From positions 271,971,798 through 272,035,797 of the forward strand of contig NC_134138.1 of the NCBI RefSeq assembly GCF_033958435.1: a stretch of DNA of 64,000 bases, given 5' to 3'. Position numbers and translations under genes: made by a program. The DNA comes from Carettochelys insculpta (lineage: Eukaryota > Chordata > Testudines > Carettochelyidae). Shown in pieces: positions 1-11,464 of this stretch. The notes beneath the pieces were generated by a model. It ran no database searches. It saw only the letters and a program-made list of their open reading frames with translations, and had not been told where the DNA came from. Position 1 is the stretch's first letter; each line of letters begins with the position of its first letter.

Positions 1-628
1 CCAAATGTCTAGTTGTGTCTCTGAGTGCCTGAGTAGAAATATTTCACATCTTTCATATTGTAACTCAGAATTAGTGAGATAAGCTTGGGAATGTGCGTGA
101 GAGTGAGAGAGCATGCTAATGAGTTAGTCACACACCCAGTGAGTAGGACCTGACATGGCTGGTACTGGCAGATAAATTCAAAAGACATAGTTAAGTGTTA
201 CCCCAAGGGAAATCAGAAAGAGAAGAACTCTTGAGCACAGAACTTGTTGGAGTGGCAGAATGGAGGATTTCTACTGTTTATTTCCAATGTCTTCAGGGAA
301 ACTGAATTTTGTGGACTTTGTTGGTGAATAAACATTATACCAACACTATTACTGATGCATGTCAGCCCTTTCTCATTCTAATGCAATCAGCCACGCAAGC
401 TAAAAGGAAAAGGACAGTGTTATTTAGAGATTAAATTAGAAAGGTGCTAACACCCACAGCTCTATTGACTTCCATTGCAGTTGCATGTGCTCCTCACTTC
501 TGAAAATTAAACTCATCCTATACGTTATTTTTGCTGTGTTCGTCCATCTGCCTGTCTGGGCAAGAACGTTCTGGAAAATTCTATGACATTCAACAAAGCT
601 CCACAGGATTCCACAACAGTCTACACAC
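1..628. other. No recognisable gene or repeat
   Basis: AT-rich single-copy-looking DNA. Only short ORFs with no recognisable protein are present, and I see no splice-site pattern or repeat family that I can name. Confidence 0.5.
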
Positions 629-632
629 CATG

Positions 633-1068
633 GGCTACGTCTACACGTGCCCCAAACTTCGAAATGGCCATGCAAATGGCCATTTCGAAGTTTACTAAGG
701 AAGCGCTGAAATGCATATTCAGCGCTTCATTAGCATGCGGGCGGCAGCGGCGCTTCGAAATTGACGAGCCTTGCCGCCGCGCGGCGCGTCCAGACGGGGC
801 TCCTTTTCGAAAGCACACCACCTACTTCGAAGTCCCCTTATTCCCCTGAGCTCATGGGAATAAGGGGACTTCGAAGAAGGTGGCGCCCTTTCGAAAAGGA
901 GCCCCGTCTGAACGCGCCGCGCAGCGGCAAGGAGCGTCAATTTCGAAGCGCCGCTGCCGCCCGCATGCTAATGAAGCGCTGAATATGCATTTCAGCGCTT
1001 CATTAGTAAACTTCGAAATGGCCATTTGCATGGCCATTTCGAAGTTTGGGGCACGTGTAGACACAGCC
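633..1068. mobile_element. 436-bp palindromic Harbinger-like MITE (family 1, copy A)
   Basis: A near-perfect inverted repeat of about 2 x 215 bp. Its ends read GGCTACGTCTACACGTG on the left and the complement of GGCTGTGTCTACACGTG on the right. The flanks repeat CAT(G) (629-632 and 1069-1072), giving a 3-4 bp target-site duplication. Each arm contains smaller palindromes: one built on TTCGAAATGGCCAT, one on AATGAAGCGCTGAA, and GC-rich boxes around TTCGAA. The centre lies near 850. Two other copies in this window (41624-42059 and 62892-63327) have exactly the same length. It has no coding capacity of its own; the 70-100 aa ORFs on both strands are by-products of the palindrome. Family placement as a non-autonomous PIF/Harbinger element is inferred from TSD size and the GTCTACAC core. 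Confidence 0.88.
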
Positions 1069-1320
1069 CATGGTGTGCCTATAGATGTAGGGTGAGTTCC
1101 TGCTGAGAAGCTGTACAGTGTCTGTCTACAGCTTTCTTCTAGCCCAACTGCTGCTTGCAAGCAGAGGCTCAACGAGTCCGTTAGTATTATTTAAAAAAAC
1201 GCAAACCATGAGGGAGCACCACAAGTATCCCGTGTAAGCAAAAAGTGAACTTATTATTGTTACCTTCAGCCTTTCTCTCCTTTCCCATCTATAATTTTGT
1301 CTTAGGCTATGTCAACATTT

Positions 1321-1551
1321 AGGCTGTGTCTACACCAGAGAGTTTTGTCGACAGAAGAGGTACAGTGTAAACACTTCTGTTGACAGAGAGGGGTGCCGGT
1401 TCCCTGGGCAGCCCTGCTGGCCAAGCTTCCGATCAGCCATTTTCTCAACAGAGGGCAGGGAAGTCTGGCTGTCTGTCCATCTGTTTTTGTGTGCAGATGC
1501 ACTCTGTCCACAGATGTTACTGTTGACAGATGCTTCGAGTGTAGACATAGC
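1321..1551. mobile_element. Short MITE with GTCTACAC-type ends
   Basis: The left end reads GGCTGTGTCTACACC and the right end is the complement of AGCTATGTCTACACTCG. Internal boxes TTTTGTCGACAG and CTGTTGACAG are inverted copies of one another. A half-end (AGGCTATGTC) lies just upstream at about 1303-1312, possibly from a neighbouring copy. The target duplication is not clear. The inner boxes resemble those near 59820, next to the Myb-like remnant. Confidence 0.6.
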
Positions 1552-1639
1552 TCCAATGTACGAAAGCAGAGCCACAGCATCAGTGCCAAGAGAGAGCTCT
1601 CCCAGAATTACTTGTAAAGCATGTAGGTGAGAGGCATCA

Positions 1640-2262
1640 CTCCAATCACTGGCTGTGACCTGGGGCAGGATGTAGAAGGGGGTGCAGAGTCTGGGAGGTA
1701 GTTTGGATGCACGAGGGGGCTATGTTCTGGGGCAGAGGTCTGGGAAGAGGTGCAGAGGGTTCGGGTGCAGGAGACAGTCATCAAACTGGTTCATTGCAGC
1801 AACGGGGCAGTGCTTGTAGGTATATGCAGCATACTGAAACCTGCTGCCTCCTCCCGGGGCACATTGTGCAGAGACACAAATGCTGGCCCCAGCAGGCAGC
1901 TGCTTCAAGTGGCGTGCTGGGCAGGGCAGACAGAAAGCCTGCCAGAGGTTTCTGCTGGGCTGCTGGCCAGAAGCTACTTACGATAAGCGCTTTCCAGCCA
2001 GAGCCTGCACCTGACTTCCTACCCCTTCCTGCACCCCAGTCTTCTGCCCCAGGTCACAGTCCCTGCCTGCACCCAAACTCCCTTCCAGACCCCACACATC
2101 TCTTCTGCACCCTAATCCCCTACCCAGAGCTCACTCCTATACCCAACATCCATCCTAGGCTCTGCAGTCTCTCCATTGATATTGTAGAAAAGTGTGTCCT
2201 AGAACACTTACCAAATTCTAGGCGTGGGTCCTCTGTCAAAAAGATTGCCCACTCCTCGATTA
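1640..2262. mobile_element. Decayed hAT-like non-autonomous element
   Basis: G-rich tracts at 1660-1790 (GGGTGCAG, CTGGGAGG) are mirrored by C-rich complements at 2015-2165, a foldback layout. The right side ends in AAAGATTGCCCACTCCT at about 2243-2260, which resembles the complement of the common hAT terminus CAGGGGTGGGCAA. No clean left terminus or 8-bp duplication can be read. The 212-aa ORF across it is low-complexity and proline-rich, not a gene. Confidence 0.35.
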
Positions 2263-3404
2263 GATGGTATAATCTTTGGCACAGGGACATAAGTCTTCTT
2301 CCATATTTGGAAGATGTACAAGTGATTTCTGCAAGACAATCCTGACTGAGGCATTTAGTCACTGCAGTGACAGTAAATACTATATTAATAGCATTGGGTA
2401 TCATCCTCAACTGCAGAAAATCAGCATTGTTTTACAGACACCAATAGAACATCAATTTACAACAGATGAGGATGTGACCCAATATTTGATAATCCTTATT
2501 TTCATCTGTTGATCTTATAGACAGAACAGTATCCAGTCAGCCTATGTTTAGAAGTCTTTCTCCATATCATTGCATGAAGCGGAGCAATTTGGAGTGAAGG
2601 AGTCCCACTCCCCTATGATACAGCTAAGTTTTCTTTTCTCTCTTCCTTTTAAACTCCCTTCCAATTTCTGTTGGCCTTTTTCTCCTTCCAGCTAGATGCT
2701 GATGAAATAATGTCCAGTCAAATGCTTCTACTCTGGAGGTAATTATCCATAACCAATCTTAACAGCCCTGACTTTTTGTACTCAGATTCCATAGAGAGGC
2801 CAAGCGTGACATTAATTCCTTTAATAATCTAGCATCATCTATTCCTGACAGTTTTCTTTGTGTGTTTCTCTGGTTACAGGCTGCTTCCCCTCTGGACTGT
2901 AGGTTATTGTAACAGAAGGACTGATGTCCGCATTTGGACAAAAGTAGAGGAAGGTACCGAAAAGCATGTATATGACCTGCATCATTAGTCAGACACACCG
3001 CAATCACATTGATGGATATATTTTATAATATATTTCTCGTTTCCTGTATTTTAATTTAGTTTTCAGTATTATATCTCTCAGGCTTTATGCCTAATGATGA
3101 TGGATATGTTTAATTTGCATGCATTGCTGGGGTTTCTCCGAGAGGTGCTGCGTTGACCAGGAGAGTTATGGAGCACCCAAAAGGAGAAACCACAGAATGA
3201 TTAGTCCTGCACTTACTCCCAGAGTAGCATTTGCCACCCTGAGCAGCCCTACTGAAATAGAGTAGAATGCATTACTCATGGACTGTATGTGTTTTGTATA
3301 TAATAAGTGTGCGTAGGATAAGTATCTTATTTATGAAATAGTCAAGCAGTTCATTTAACCAATCTTCTGGTGCATAACCAAGCAGACTTGAAAGACAATA
3401 CTTA
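2263..3404. other. No recognisable gene or repeat
   Basis: Mixed-composition DNA with no family I can name and no ORF above about 80 aa with recognisable content. Confidence 0.45.
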
Positions 3405-3970
3405 AGGACTATATTATGAGCAAGATATGAGAAGCCATTCTTCAGCTCTGCTCTGCATTGACTAGGCTTCAGCTGGAGTATTATGTCCAGTTCTGCACAC
3501 CACATTTCAAGAAAGATGTGGAGAAATTAGAGAAGTTCAGTAAGAATGATTAGAGAACATGAGCTTTGGAGGAAGACTGAAAGAACCGGGCTTGTTTAGT
3601 TAGGTAAAGAGAAGGCTGAGAGGGGACATGATAGCAGTTTTCAAGCACCTAAAAGAGTGTTACAAGGAAAAGGAGAAAAAATGGTTCTTTTTGGCTTCTG
3701 AGGATCAAACAAGAAGCAAGGGGCTCAAACTGCAGCAAGGGAGGTTTAGGATGGACATTAGGAAAAACTAACTAACTGTCAGGGTGATTAAGCACTGGAA
3801 TAAGTTGGCTGGGGAGGTTGTAGAATCTCCACTGGAGTTATTTAAGAGCAGATTAGATAGACATCTATCAGGGATGGTTGAGATGGTGCTTGGTCCTGCC
3901 ATGAGGGCCTGGGCCTGGACTCGATGACCTCTTGAGATCCTTCCAGTCCCAGTGTTCTATGGTTATACAG
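3405..3970 (+). mobile_element. CR1 LINE, 3' fragment
   Basis: This reads as the last 500 bp or so of a CR1 non-LTR retrotransposon. It decodes, with stops, to the C-terminal reverse-transcriptase/thumb region (LEYYVQFCTP, then a run like RGDMIAVFKHLKE), followed by the 3' UTR 'GGGCCTGGGCCTGGACTCG' and an ATG-rich tail ending about TGTTCTATGG. It is 5' truncated, as is typical for CR1. Several frame breaks make it dead. Confidence 0.85.
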
Positions 3971-4344
3971 TTCTTCAGATAATGTTCCAAGAAAATCTCA
4001 GTTGATTAGCCATATTAACTCAATAGTCCTAGGTCTAATGAGAAAATTACTTTGATTGATCATAGAGCAGTAGAAAATGTTTACGTGCACCCCTGGGAAG
4101 ATCAGTTCTGTTTCCTGCAGTGTTCCCACTGGTGGAAATCCTGCTGACCACATGGACAAGAGTCCTCCCATTCGCTGTGGTGAGACAATGCACTTGAGAA
4201 CAATGGGCAGGATCGGGCCTGCCGAGTGTTTGATAAATGGAAACATCACAGTTAGACTGAAATGATGGCTATTCTGTCAGGCCTTTCCAACAAATATCTC
4301 TCATAGGTTTAACTGTGGTTTCTAGGCTCTGGTCTATATCGGGG

Positions 4345-4733
4345 TGAGGCTGGTCCTTGGGGGCTGGGTAGCCTAGTGGGTAGATCACAGGATAGAAAGG
4401 CAGAGTCCAGGAACCCTGAACTACTCCCTACTTCATCCTCAAATGTGGGGCATTGCCCTAGTAGTCCAGATTTCCCTTCATTGAGGTTTTTCAATGGGTT
4501 CCCTGCTTTTCCCAGAGGTGGGGGGGGGTCTTTTTCTCCTGTGGCTGCTGAGCAGACAGGCTGTAGTTCCTGTCCTGAGATTGCTGAACCTCCTCCTATC
4601 TCTATCCTAGTCAGCCCCAAACTCAGCCAGGCTCCTTCTTTTTCTCTGCCCTCCTACCTGGCCTGGCATGGCTGGCAGGCAGGGAGCTGGACTAGATGAC
4701 CTCCTAAGGTCCCTTCCAGCTCTATGATTCTAA
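4345..4733 (+). mobile_element. tRNA-derived SINE with CR1-like 3' tail (probable)
   Basis: The head at about 4360-4385 (GGGTAGCCTAGTGGGTAGA) looks like a pol III A box. The 3' end reads GGACTAGATGACCTCC, then CCTTCCAGCTCTATGATTC, which is the CR1 3' terminus used by turtle SINEs to borrow CR1 enzymes. The central part (4410-4670) is not recognised and could include an insertion. The poly-G run is at 4513-4520. Confidence 0.5.
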
Positions 4734-4735
4734 AG

Positions 4736-6320
4736 CAGGACAGAGCTAGCTGGGCCCAGAGGCCTTTAAGGCCTGGGACACTGGGCCCTACTTCCTTCAC
4801 TCCCTCACAGAGCATGTCATGGGATCTACAAACTTCATGCTGAGATTAGGTGGGAGAATGGGGGATGGAAAAGAAAAAAAAAAACAATAGACTGTGACCC
4901 AGAGCCAGAGAAGAGCTGTTGTGTATAGTCTGTTGTGTATAGTATAGTGTGTTGTATGTCAGAATTGTGTATGAGGGAGGAGGGAGAAACAACCCCTCCT
5001 GGAGCTCCCAGATGGGCAGGGGGAACCAGCCTGAGGCAGCAGTATTTCTTAGGATGGCCACCCAACTTGGCTCTGCGCCTCCATCCATCTTAGTGGTCTC
5101 CTCTCCATTCTTCCTGCTCTCCTGCCTTTGAGGGAGATCACACCCCCATGGCTGCAAGCAGGGAAAGCAGTTATAACTCTCCCATCTTCCAATCTGCTCT
5201 TTCATGCATGTGGAAGGCCTAGATGCTACCTGGCTCCAATGGAACAGACCACCTGTTCAAAATCAGTCAGTTTTGGACATACTGGGCCAGATTCCCCAAC
5301 TGGTGTAAATCAACGCAGTCGCCCCCACCAATATCAATGGCAAAATGCCAGTTTCTACAAGTGAAGGATCTGCCCTGGTGGTTTTCACAGCCCTCGTTTG
5401 GATGATTCATGAGATCACCTGATGGATGTCTGTGCTGTGGCTTTCAGTGATTTGTGCCCCATTTCCTTTCCTTTTTATTATTTAATTCCAGCATCAACAA
5501 GATTATCACTTAATTTGGACAAGTGTCTGTGCATAAAGATGATGCCTCACAGCAGCGCTGTGCAATAATCCTATCAGCCAGCAGTAGAGAAGTGACTGCC
5601 CAATTTGTCACCCCACTGTGAAGCTGGGATTATTGAGAAAAGGAACTGTCCCTCTGCCTGCCTTTATGGGGATGTGCTGTGTTATTATGGCAGCCTCACT
5701 TTCCTCCAGTGGAATGAAATGTACTCTTGGAGATTATAATTAGCTGCACAAAACCATGAGAGTGGTATGTGGGAGGGAGAAGGTTTTCAGACAATCACAG
5801 TTGATGTGTCATTTTCCCCATCCACAACTGATATTGGACAGCCAGGGGGCCTTCGTAACTCTCTTTCAGTGCTCAAGGAAGAGAAGCTTTCATTTGAATG
5901 TGTCATGATATGTGATGCAGAAATATCAGCTGTTTGTGTCATACTCAGGAAAATCCTGCTGCAATTTACTGCACTGAAGGACCATCATCAAGACAAACTT
6001 GAGTTCAGAAGTTCTCCTCTTCTAATGAGTTGTAAACCTTTGCCTGTCTCCCTAGGGAAGCAGGGACTAGCAATGCTCTAGACTAGCATTGTCCTGAGAA
6101 TTCTTAGCTCAATAGTCCAGCTGCCAGGAATAGATGGGAGACCCAGAGTTGCTGTTTGCATCAGAAAGAGGCACATTGTCTTTTTCTGGGTCAAGCCTCC
6201 TCACACTCCTTCATCCAAACACACAGGTTTCGGTCACCCTTCAGTGCAGGACTGTGATCCACACTCCATCACCACACGGCTCGTATGGGAAAGCCCTAAC
6301 ATCATGTGTCATCACAGCTC
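4736..6320. other. No recognisable gene
   Basis: Contains a poly-A run near 4870-4885, GTGTATAGT tandem copies at 4919-4945, and otherwise unassigned DNA. A 104-aa ORF at 5767-6081 has no recognisable domain. Confidence 0.4.
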
Positions 6321-6324
6321 CCTC

Positions 6325-6866
6325 CCTAAACCCATATGAGGAGAGCCTAGAGAGACTGGGACTTTTCAGTCTGGAAAAGAGGCGATTGAGGGGCGATATG
6401 ATAGAGGTATATAAAATCATGAATGGTGTGGAGAAAGTGAATATAGAAAAATTATTTACCTTTTCCCATAATACAAGAACTAGGGGACACCAAATGCAAT
6501 TGATGGGTAGTAGGTTCAAAACTAATAAAAGGAAATTTTTCTTCACACAGCGCACAGTCAACCTGTGGAACTCCTTGCTGAAGGAGGCTGTGAAGCCAGG
6601 ACTCTATTAGGGTTTAAAAAAGAGCTCGATAAATTTTTGCAGGTTAGGTCCATAAATGGCTGTTAGCCAGGGGTAAAGTATGGTGCCCTAGCCTTCAGTA
6701 CAGGGGCAGGAGATGGATGGCAGGAGATAAATCACTTGATCATTGTCTTCTGTTCTCCTTCTCTGGGGCACCTGGCATTGGCCACTGTCGGCGGACGGGA
6801 TACTGGGCTGGATGGACCTTTGGTCTGACCCAGTATGGCCATTCTTATGTTCTTATGTCTGTCTGC
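6325..6866 (+). mobile_element. CR1 LINE 3' fragment, (TTCTTATG)n-tail subfamily
   Basis: The ORF at 6134-6610 decodes the extreme C-terminus of a CR1 polymerase ([19 protein letters not shown], then a run like [20 protein letters not shown]). The 3' UTR contains GGCTGTTAGCCAGG, and the terminal GGTCTGACCCAGTATGGCC is followed by TTCTTATGTTCTTATG. It is 5' truncated around 6325. A second subfamily (3405, 12520, 34872) uses the ATTCTATGA-type tail. Confidence 0.88.
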
Positions 6867-9800
6867 CACCATCATGGCCTATCGTGGAGGTGGCAATGGA
6901 GACCTCAGAACATAAGTCTCTATGGCCTGAGAAGAAGAAACTATCTGTGCAACAGACTCACCCTCTGTGCATTCAGAGCTGTCAGTTGTCTATCTCTCCA
7001 ACAGAAATTGAAAGATACTACCTTAAATATTAGATACATTAAAAGATATTACCTCATCCTCTGTGGAGCAGGCACCTAGAGGGTTCGACACATAAACACA
7101 GTGAGCCATGGGTGACAAAAGCCATTCCAGGGAGGCTCACCATAAAAGAGGTGTTTGTGGATTTTAACTGGAAAAGACAGTGGTAGGCCAAGGAGGTTCC
7201 TGGGGTCTGCAATTCTCCATTGTCCATCCTGGTTTTTGTACCCTGCTCTTCATGCAGGTTTCAGTGTGGAAATAATCACTTGAGCCTATGCAGAGCCTTA
7301 TCTCCCTGTAGATGTTGTCCATAGCTATGACCGTGCAGTGTCAGGGAACCCACCTCTGCAAGTGCTTGGTCAGAATTGTGCAAGGGACCCAGATTGATTC
7401 CAGCTGCAGTTGTACGGTTAGTGAGATCAAAACTAGGAAAGTCAAGAGGAAAAAGTTATGCCTCGCTGCAACTTCTACTGTCCCTGTTTAGCTGTAGCAC
7501 AAACCATGGTGAAGAGAAGAGCCCTTTTGTGAAGACTCTGCGGCTCAGCAAATGTGGACTTTTATTCCCAGTTTTGTTGCAAATTCCATGTGTGCCCATG
7601 GCTGTATCACATGAAGCCATTTTTGAAAGCTTTCTGCTTCTATTTAAGCGCCTAAATAAAGGTCAGAATTTTAAATGTGCTCAGTAGCCAGCACCTCCAA
7701 GTGCATCACAGGTTTCCAACAGAACTCACTGTACTGGAATTCTGGTCGGTTCGTACACCGTATCATCCCAAAATTAGCCCAGGAAGAACTGCCCCTGGGT
7801 ATGAGAACCCTAAAAATGCTATAGCAGCACAACTGCAGCTGTGCCACTACAATACTTGCTTCAGCGATGAAAGGGATTTCTGGGTGTATCACAGCCAACG
7901 CACAACCTCGCACTTACAATCAAAAGGCTGGCATTATTTCACAGCACATATTCTTACATTTATTTTAGAAAAATATACCTAGCTGGCTGAGATAGGCACA
8001 TGCCTCTTTGTGGTCCTTTGAATCTAGCTTTGGAAGGTTACTTATTATTATTATTATTATTATTATGATTCAGGTAAAAGCATCCCAACAATGTATTTCC
8101 CTAGCTAACCGTGCCTTTGTCCTATGCTTTAACATGTGCATTTATCCAAAGAGGAAAGGTATGTCTCCTGTTGTTATGCCTTCCATATGGTTTTTCAACA
8201 CAAAGTAAAGGATTTTCTTCATCTGCCACCTCTTCTATATTTAACTCATATTTGCCTCCTGACCATATATAGACATTTATTGTACAGTACATGTAATTAA
8301 ATGAATTGGATTTTAATATCAATAGAGGGTAGTGCTTTACCAACGAAACAGAATTAGGTTACAGCAGTGAAATCAGTTTACTTCCAGGCTGCCAAAGTCA
8401 TTGGAGGACTAAAATAATAGAGTGTCTTATCACATTAGACTGGATTCTTGCAGATGGACTCTCATGTGTAACAACAGAGGGATGAAGGTACTGAAGCTGC
8501 TCAGATTAGAAGCTCTTTCAACAGTAGAGGTATGTTTGAATGATTAAAAGATGCAATATTTTTGGGTATAACATAATCAGATTATTAGGGACTAGCACCA
8601 AGTGTTTCTAATTAAAATCCTGGTTTATGTAATGCACAGCAGTGATCAGATTACAAGACAGATGATTATCTAGCTAGCTAGGTATCTAAAATTATATGTT
8701 GCATATAACACCACAGTATACACACACTTGAGCATCCTTTTAAGAGATACAAACATGGTCCTATTTGCTTCAGTGAACATTGTATCAGGTTCTTGGGCTT
8801 TCCTCAAATAATGCATAATATAACTCCAGAAAGCATGGACTGCCTGAGGGATTAAGAGGGAAGGAAATGCTAGAGAACTCCCTGAAGCAGCAAAATAACA
8901 ATACCAGGGAAGTTTTGGGTAGTTCCTTGAGCCATAGTTAACATTGCATAGGGCGCTGAGCCTTACAAAGTGAACTACACCTAGGTTTGAGATAAGAGCA
9001 AAGCAAAAATGAGGGCTGTGACTTGCTTGCTGGAACACATCCCTGAACTTGGATAAATTTAAATTAACCTCTAACCAAGTGAAGCCACAGTTTGTGGTAT
9101 TTCTTCCCGACAAAGAAAAAGTAGTAGTGAACAGAAGCTCTGATGCCCTCAATAAATACATTCCTATTTTCATTTTCAGGCCATAAATCCACAGTCTCTC
9201 CACTGGAGCCAGTGAATCGCTGTGATGCCAAGTAGGAAGTCCTGTCATTTGAAGAAAGAAATATACGTTTATGGGAACTTTTATTATCAATGCTACAAGT
9301 GCATTGCTTTCCAACACAGTGAATCCTCAGTTCTTAGCAGTTTTCATATGGTACAGTTTGTCCTGGCACAGGCTGCTTCTGAAACACCTAGAGGATTTTG
9401 TTTAAAAATTTATCATAAACGAATACCTGCAAAGGCTTAAACCCACAGAGAGTGGGTTCTCTGTTGGCAAGCAGCCAGGTGAGCCAATGGAAAGAGAGAT
9501 GGATCTTTTGAATTGAAGCAGTTACCTGCTGAGGGGGTCTTTTTCTGTTTTGCGGTCAGAGAAGAGAGACAAAAAGATGTTGAAGCCTGAGCAGAGCATA
9601 AGGAAGTCAGTAAATATCTAATCCACAATGAAATCTGGGAAGACAGATATGTAAGTAGAAAGAAAACCTTTAGTCAGATGTGATTGTGTTACTTTATTTT
9701 TTTTTTTATTTTGGGTTTGTTGCAGGACTTCTCAGTCTGGCTGGTGTACCCTTCTTTACACTGTAACTTTTAAACTGAATCCCAGGAAGGTAATTCTTTG

Positions 9801-10664
9801 TGTGTTTATCTATCCTTTTTTAAGATGCTCTGTAACACCCAACAACCAAGCATTCTTTTTCACTTTATTTCTATACTTCATCTCTCATTTTGATAATAAA
9901 TCACTTTTTTTAAAGCCAATGATTTTTGATTCCTGTGTCCTAGAGAAAGTTCTGTGTATATGCATGACTAAGACAGAAAGGTCAACTGTCAGATTGCAGT
10001 TTAATTTCTTTCTTTGGTTTCAAACTCTCCCCTAAGGGAGGGTTAAGAGCTTAGGGTTACCCCACAGGGAGGTATCGTCAGTGTGTCTTCCTGGGTTCTA
10101 AAGAGGTTTTTTTTTTTTTTCTCACTGGGGTAGTGGCAGTTACCCCCCACCCCCAGAGTCAGGGAATCTGTGACCTTGCAAAGCTTTTTAAGCAGCAGCC
10201 TACAGAGACAAGGTATTTTAAGGTCTTCAGCAAGCCCTCACCTTGTGCACTTGGACTGCCACAGTGGGCAACAGCCTTGACCAATCCCTTTTTAAAATTT
10301 CTGATTCTCACTTTTACACATTTGTGACTCGCCATAAGTCTGAATCTCCTCTCACACCCAGTTAATTCAGAAGTAATTACAATGGACTCAATGGAATTAC
10401 CCATATGCTTTTCATTGGGAGCAGAGAGCAGCACCCAGTAGTTGCAAAATACTGGGGTCAGGGAGGGAAGGATTCAGAGAAATCCTGAAAAACAGTCAGC
10501 TGTTTCTTTGGTTCCAGCAAAAAACTTGTATGTCAGTCACATCCAGTAGCCAAAGAACAGGTAGGGTTAGAGAAGCTTATTAATATTTGATTTATTTAAA
10601 TTTATAAAATAGTACGTGATATGGTTAACTAGGTACACAGACAACCAAACCAGTATGAAATCAT
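6867..10664. other. Long stretch without recognisable genes
   Basis: About 3.8 kb of moderately AT-rich DNA. It holds the simple repeat at 8042-8066, T-runs near 9698-9708 and 10107-10120, and a 215-aa antisense ORF at 8670-9317 with no recognisable domain. I could not identify any transposon family with confidence. Confidence 0.45.
8042..8066. repeat. (TTA)n microsatellite
   Basis: About eight uninterrupted TTA units. Confidence 0.9.
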
Positions 10665-10751
10665 GTGCTGGGATTATTCATATTCCTGTAGCACCAGGAA
10701 GCTCTGATCAAGATTGAGGGCCCATCATCTTAGGCACTTCACAAACACATA
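10665..10751 (+). repeat. Old interspersed repeat fragment (L3/CR1-like)
   Basis: Reads TAGCACCAGGAAGCTC, then GGGCCCATCATCTTAGGCAC and TTCACAAACACATAG. This matches a very common ancient amniote repeat, recalled from memory. A second piece lies near 22805-22870. It is the host sequence into which the Harbinger element inserted. Confidence 0.45.
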
Positions 10752-10753
10752 GG

Positions 10754-11464
10754 AGCTGTGTCTACACGTGCACGCTACTTCGAAGTAGCGGCACCAACTT
10801 CGAAATAGCGCCCGTCGCAGCTACACGCGTCGGGCGCTATTTCGAAGTTAACTTCGACGTTAGGCGGCGAGACGTCGAAGTCGCTAACCTCATGAGGGGA
10901 TCGGAATAGCGCCCTACTTCGACGTTCAACGTCGAAGTAGGGACCGTGTAGACGATCCGCGTCCCGCAACGTCGAAATTGCTGGGTCCTCCATGGCGGCC
11001 ATCAGCTGGGGGGTTGAGAGATGCTCTCTCTCCAGCCCCTGCGGGGCTCTATGGTCACCGTGGGCAGCAGCCCTTAGCCCAGGGCTTCTGGCTGCTTCTG
11101 CGGCAGCTGGGGATCTATGCTGCAGGCACAGGGTCTGCAACCAGTTGTCAGCTCTGTGTATCTTGTGTTGTTTAGTGCAACTGTGTCTGGGAGGGGCCCT
11201 TTAAGGGAGCGGCTTGCTGTTGAGTCCGCCCTGTGACCCTGTCTGCAGCTGTGCCTGGCACCCTTATTTCGATGTGTGCTACTTTGGCGTGTAGACGTAC
11301 CCTCGCAGCGCCTATTTCGATGTGGTGCCGCGCAACGTCGAAGTTGAACATCGACGTTGCCAGCCCTGGAGGACGTGTAGACGTTATTCATCGAAATAGC
11401 CTATTTTGATGTTGCTACATCAAAATAAGCTATTTCAATGTTGGCTTCACGTGTAGACGTAGCC
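10754..11464 (-). mobile_element. 711-bp Harbinger-like MITE (family 2, copy A)
   Basis: The ends read AGCTGTGTCTACACGTGCAC on the left and the complement of GGCTACGTCTACACGTGAAG on the right. Flanking 3-bp duplication is AGG (10751-10753 and 11465-11467). Each arm is a chain of hairpins built on GCTACTTCGAAGTAGC, AACTTCGAAATAGCG and ACGTCGAAGTAGG. The middle (about 10980-11270) is a non-palindromic GC-rich core. The copies at 37138-37848 and 54209-54919 are also exactly 711 bp and by eye more than 90 percent identical. Strand is given relative to the copy at 37138. A TIR-like box (GCGTGTAGACGTACCC) lies inside at about 11287-11302. Confidence 0.88.

Noticed and set aside
583..1172. Overlapping ORFs of 66-106 aa on both strands
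   Set aside because: They run through the palindromic MITE and recur in every copy in mirrored form, so they are structural by-products.
1707..2345. 212-aa proline-rich ORF
   Set aside because: Low-complexity GC-rich foldback DNA, no domain.
9049..9171. Plus-strand stretch reading LTSNQVKPQFVVFLPDKEK, looks exon-like
   Set aside because: Only about 40 codons, no convincing splice acceptor or donor, and no family recognised.
8670..9317. 215-aa antisense ORF that might be a gene
   Set aside because: No recognisable domain, no intron or promoter signals, and composition fits chance in a long unannotated stretch.
10775..11391. 121-aa and 105-aa ORFs conserved between copies of the 711-bp MITE
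   Set aside because: Several overlapping frames are open at once and the 121-aa frame is truncated in the third copy; conservation is explained by recent copying.
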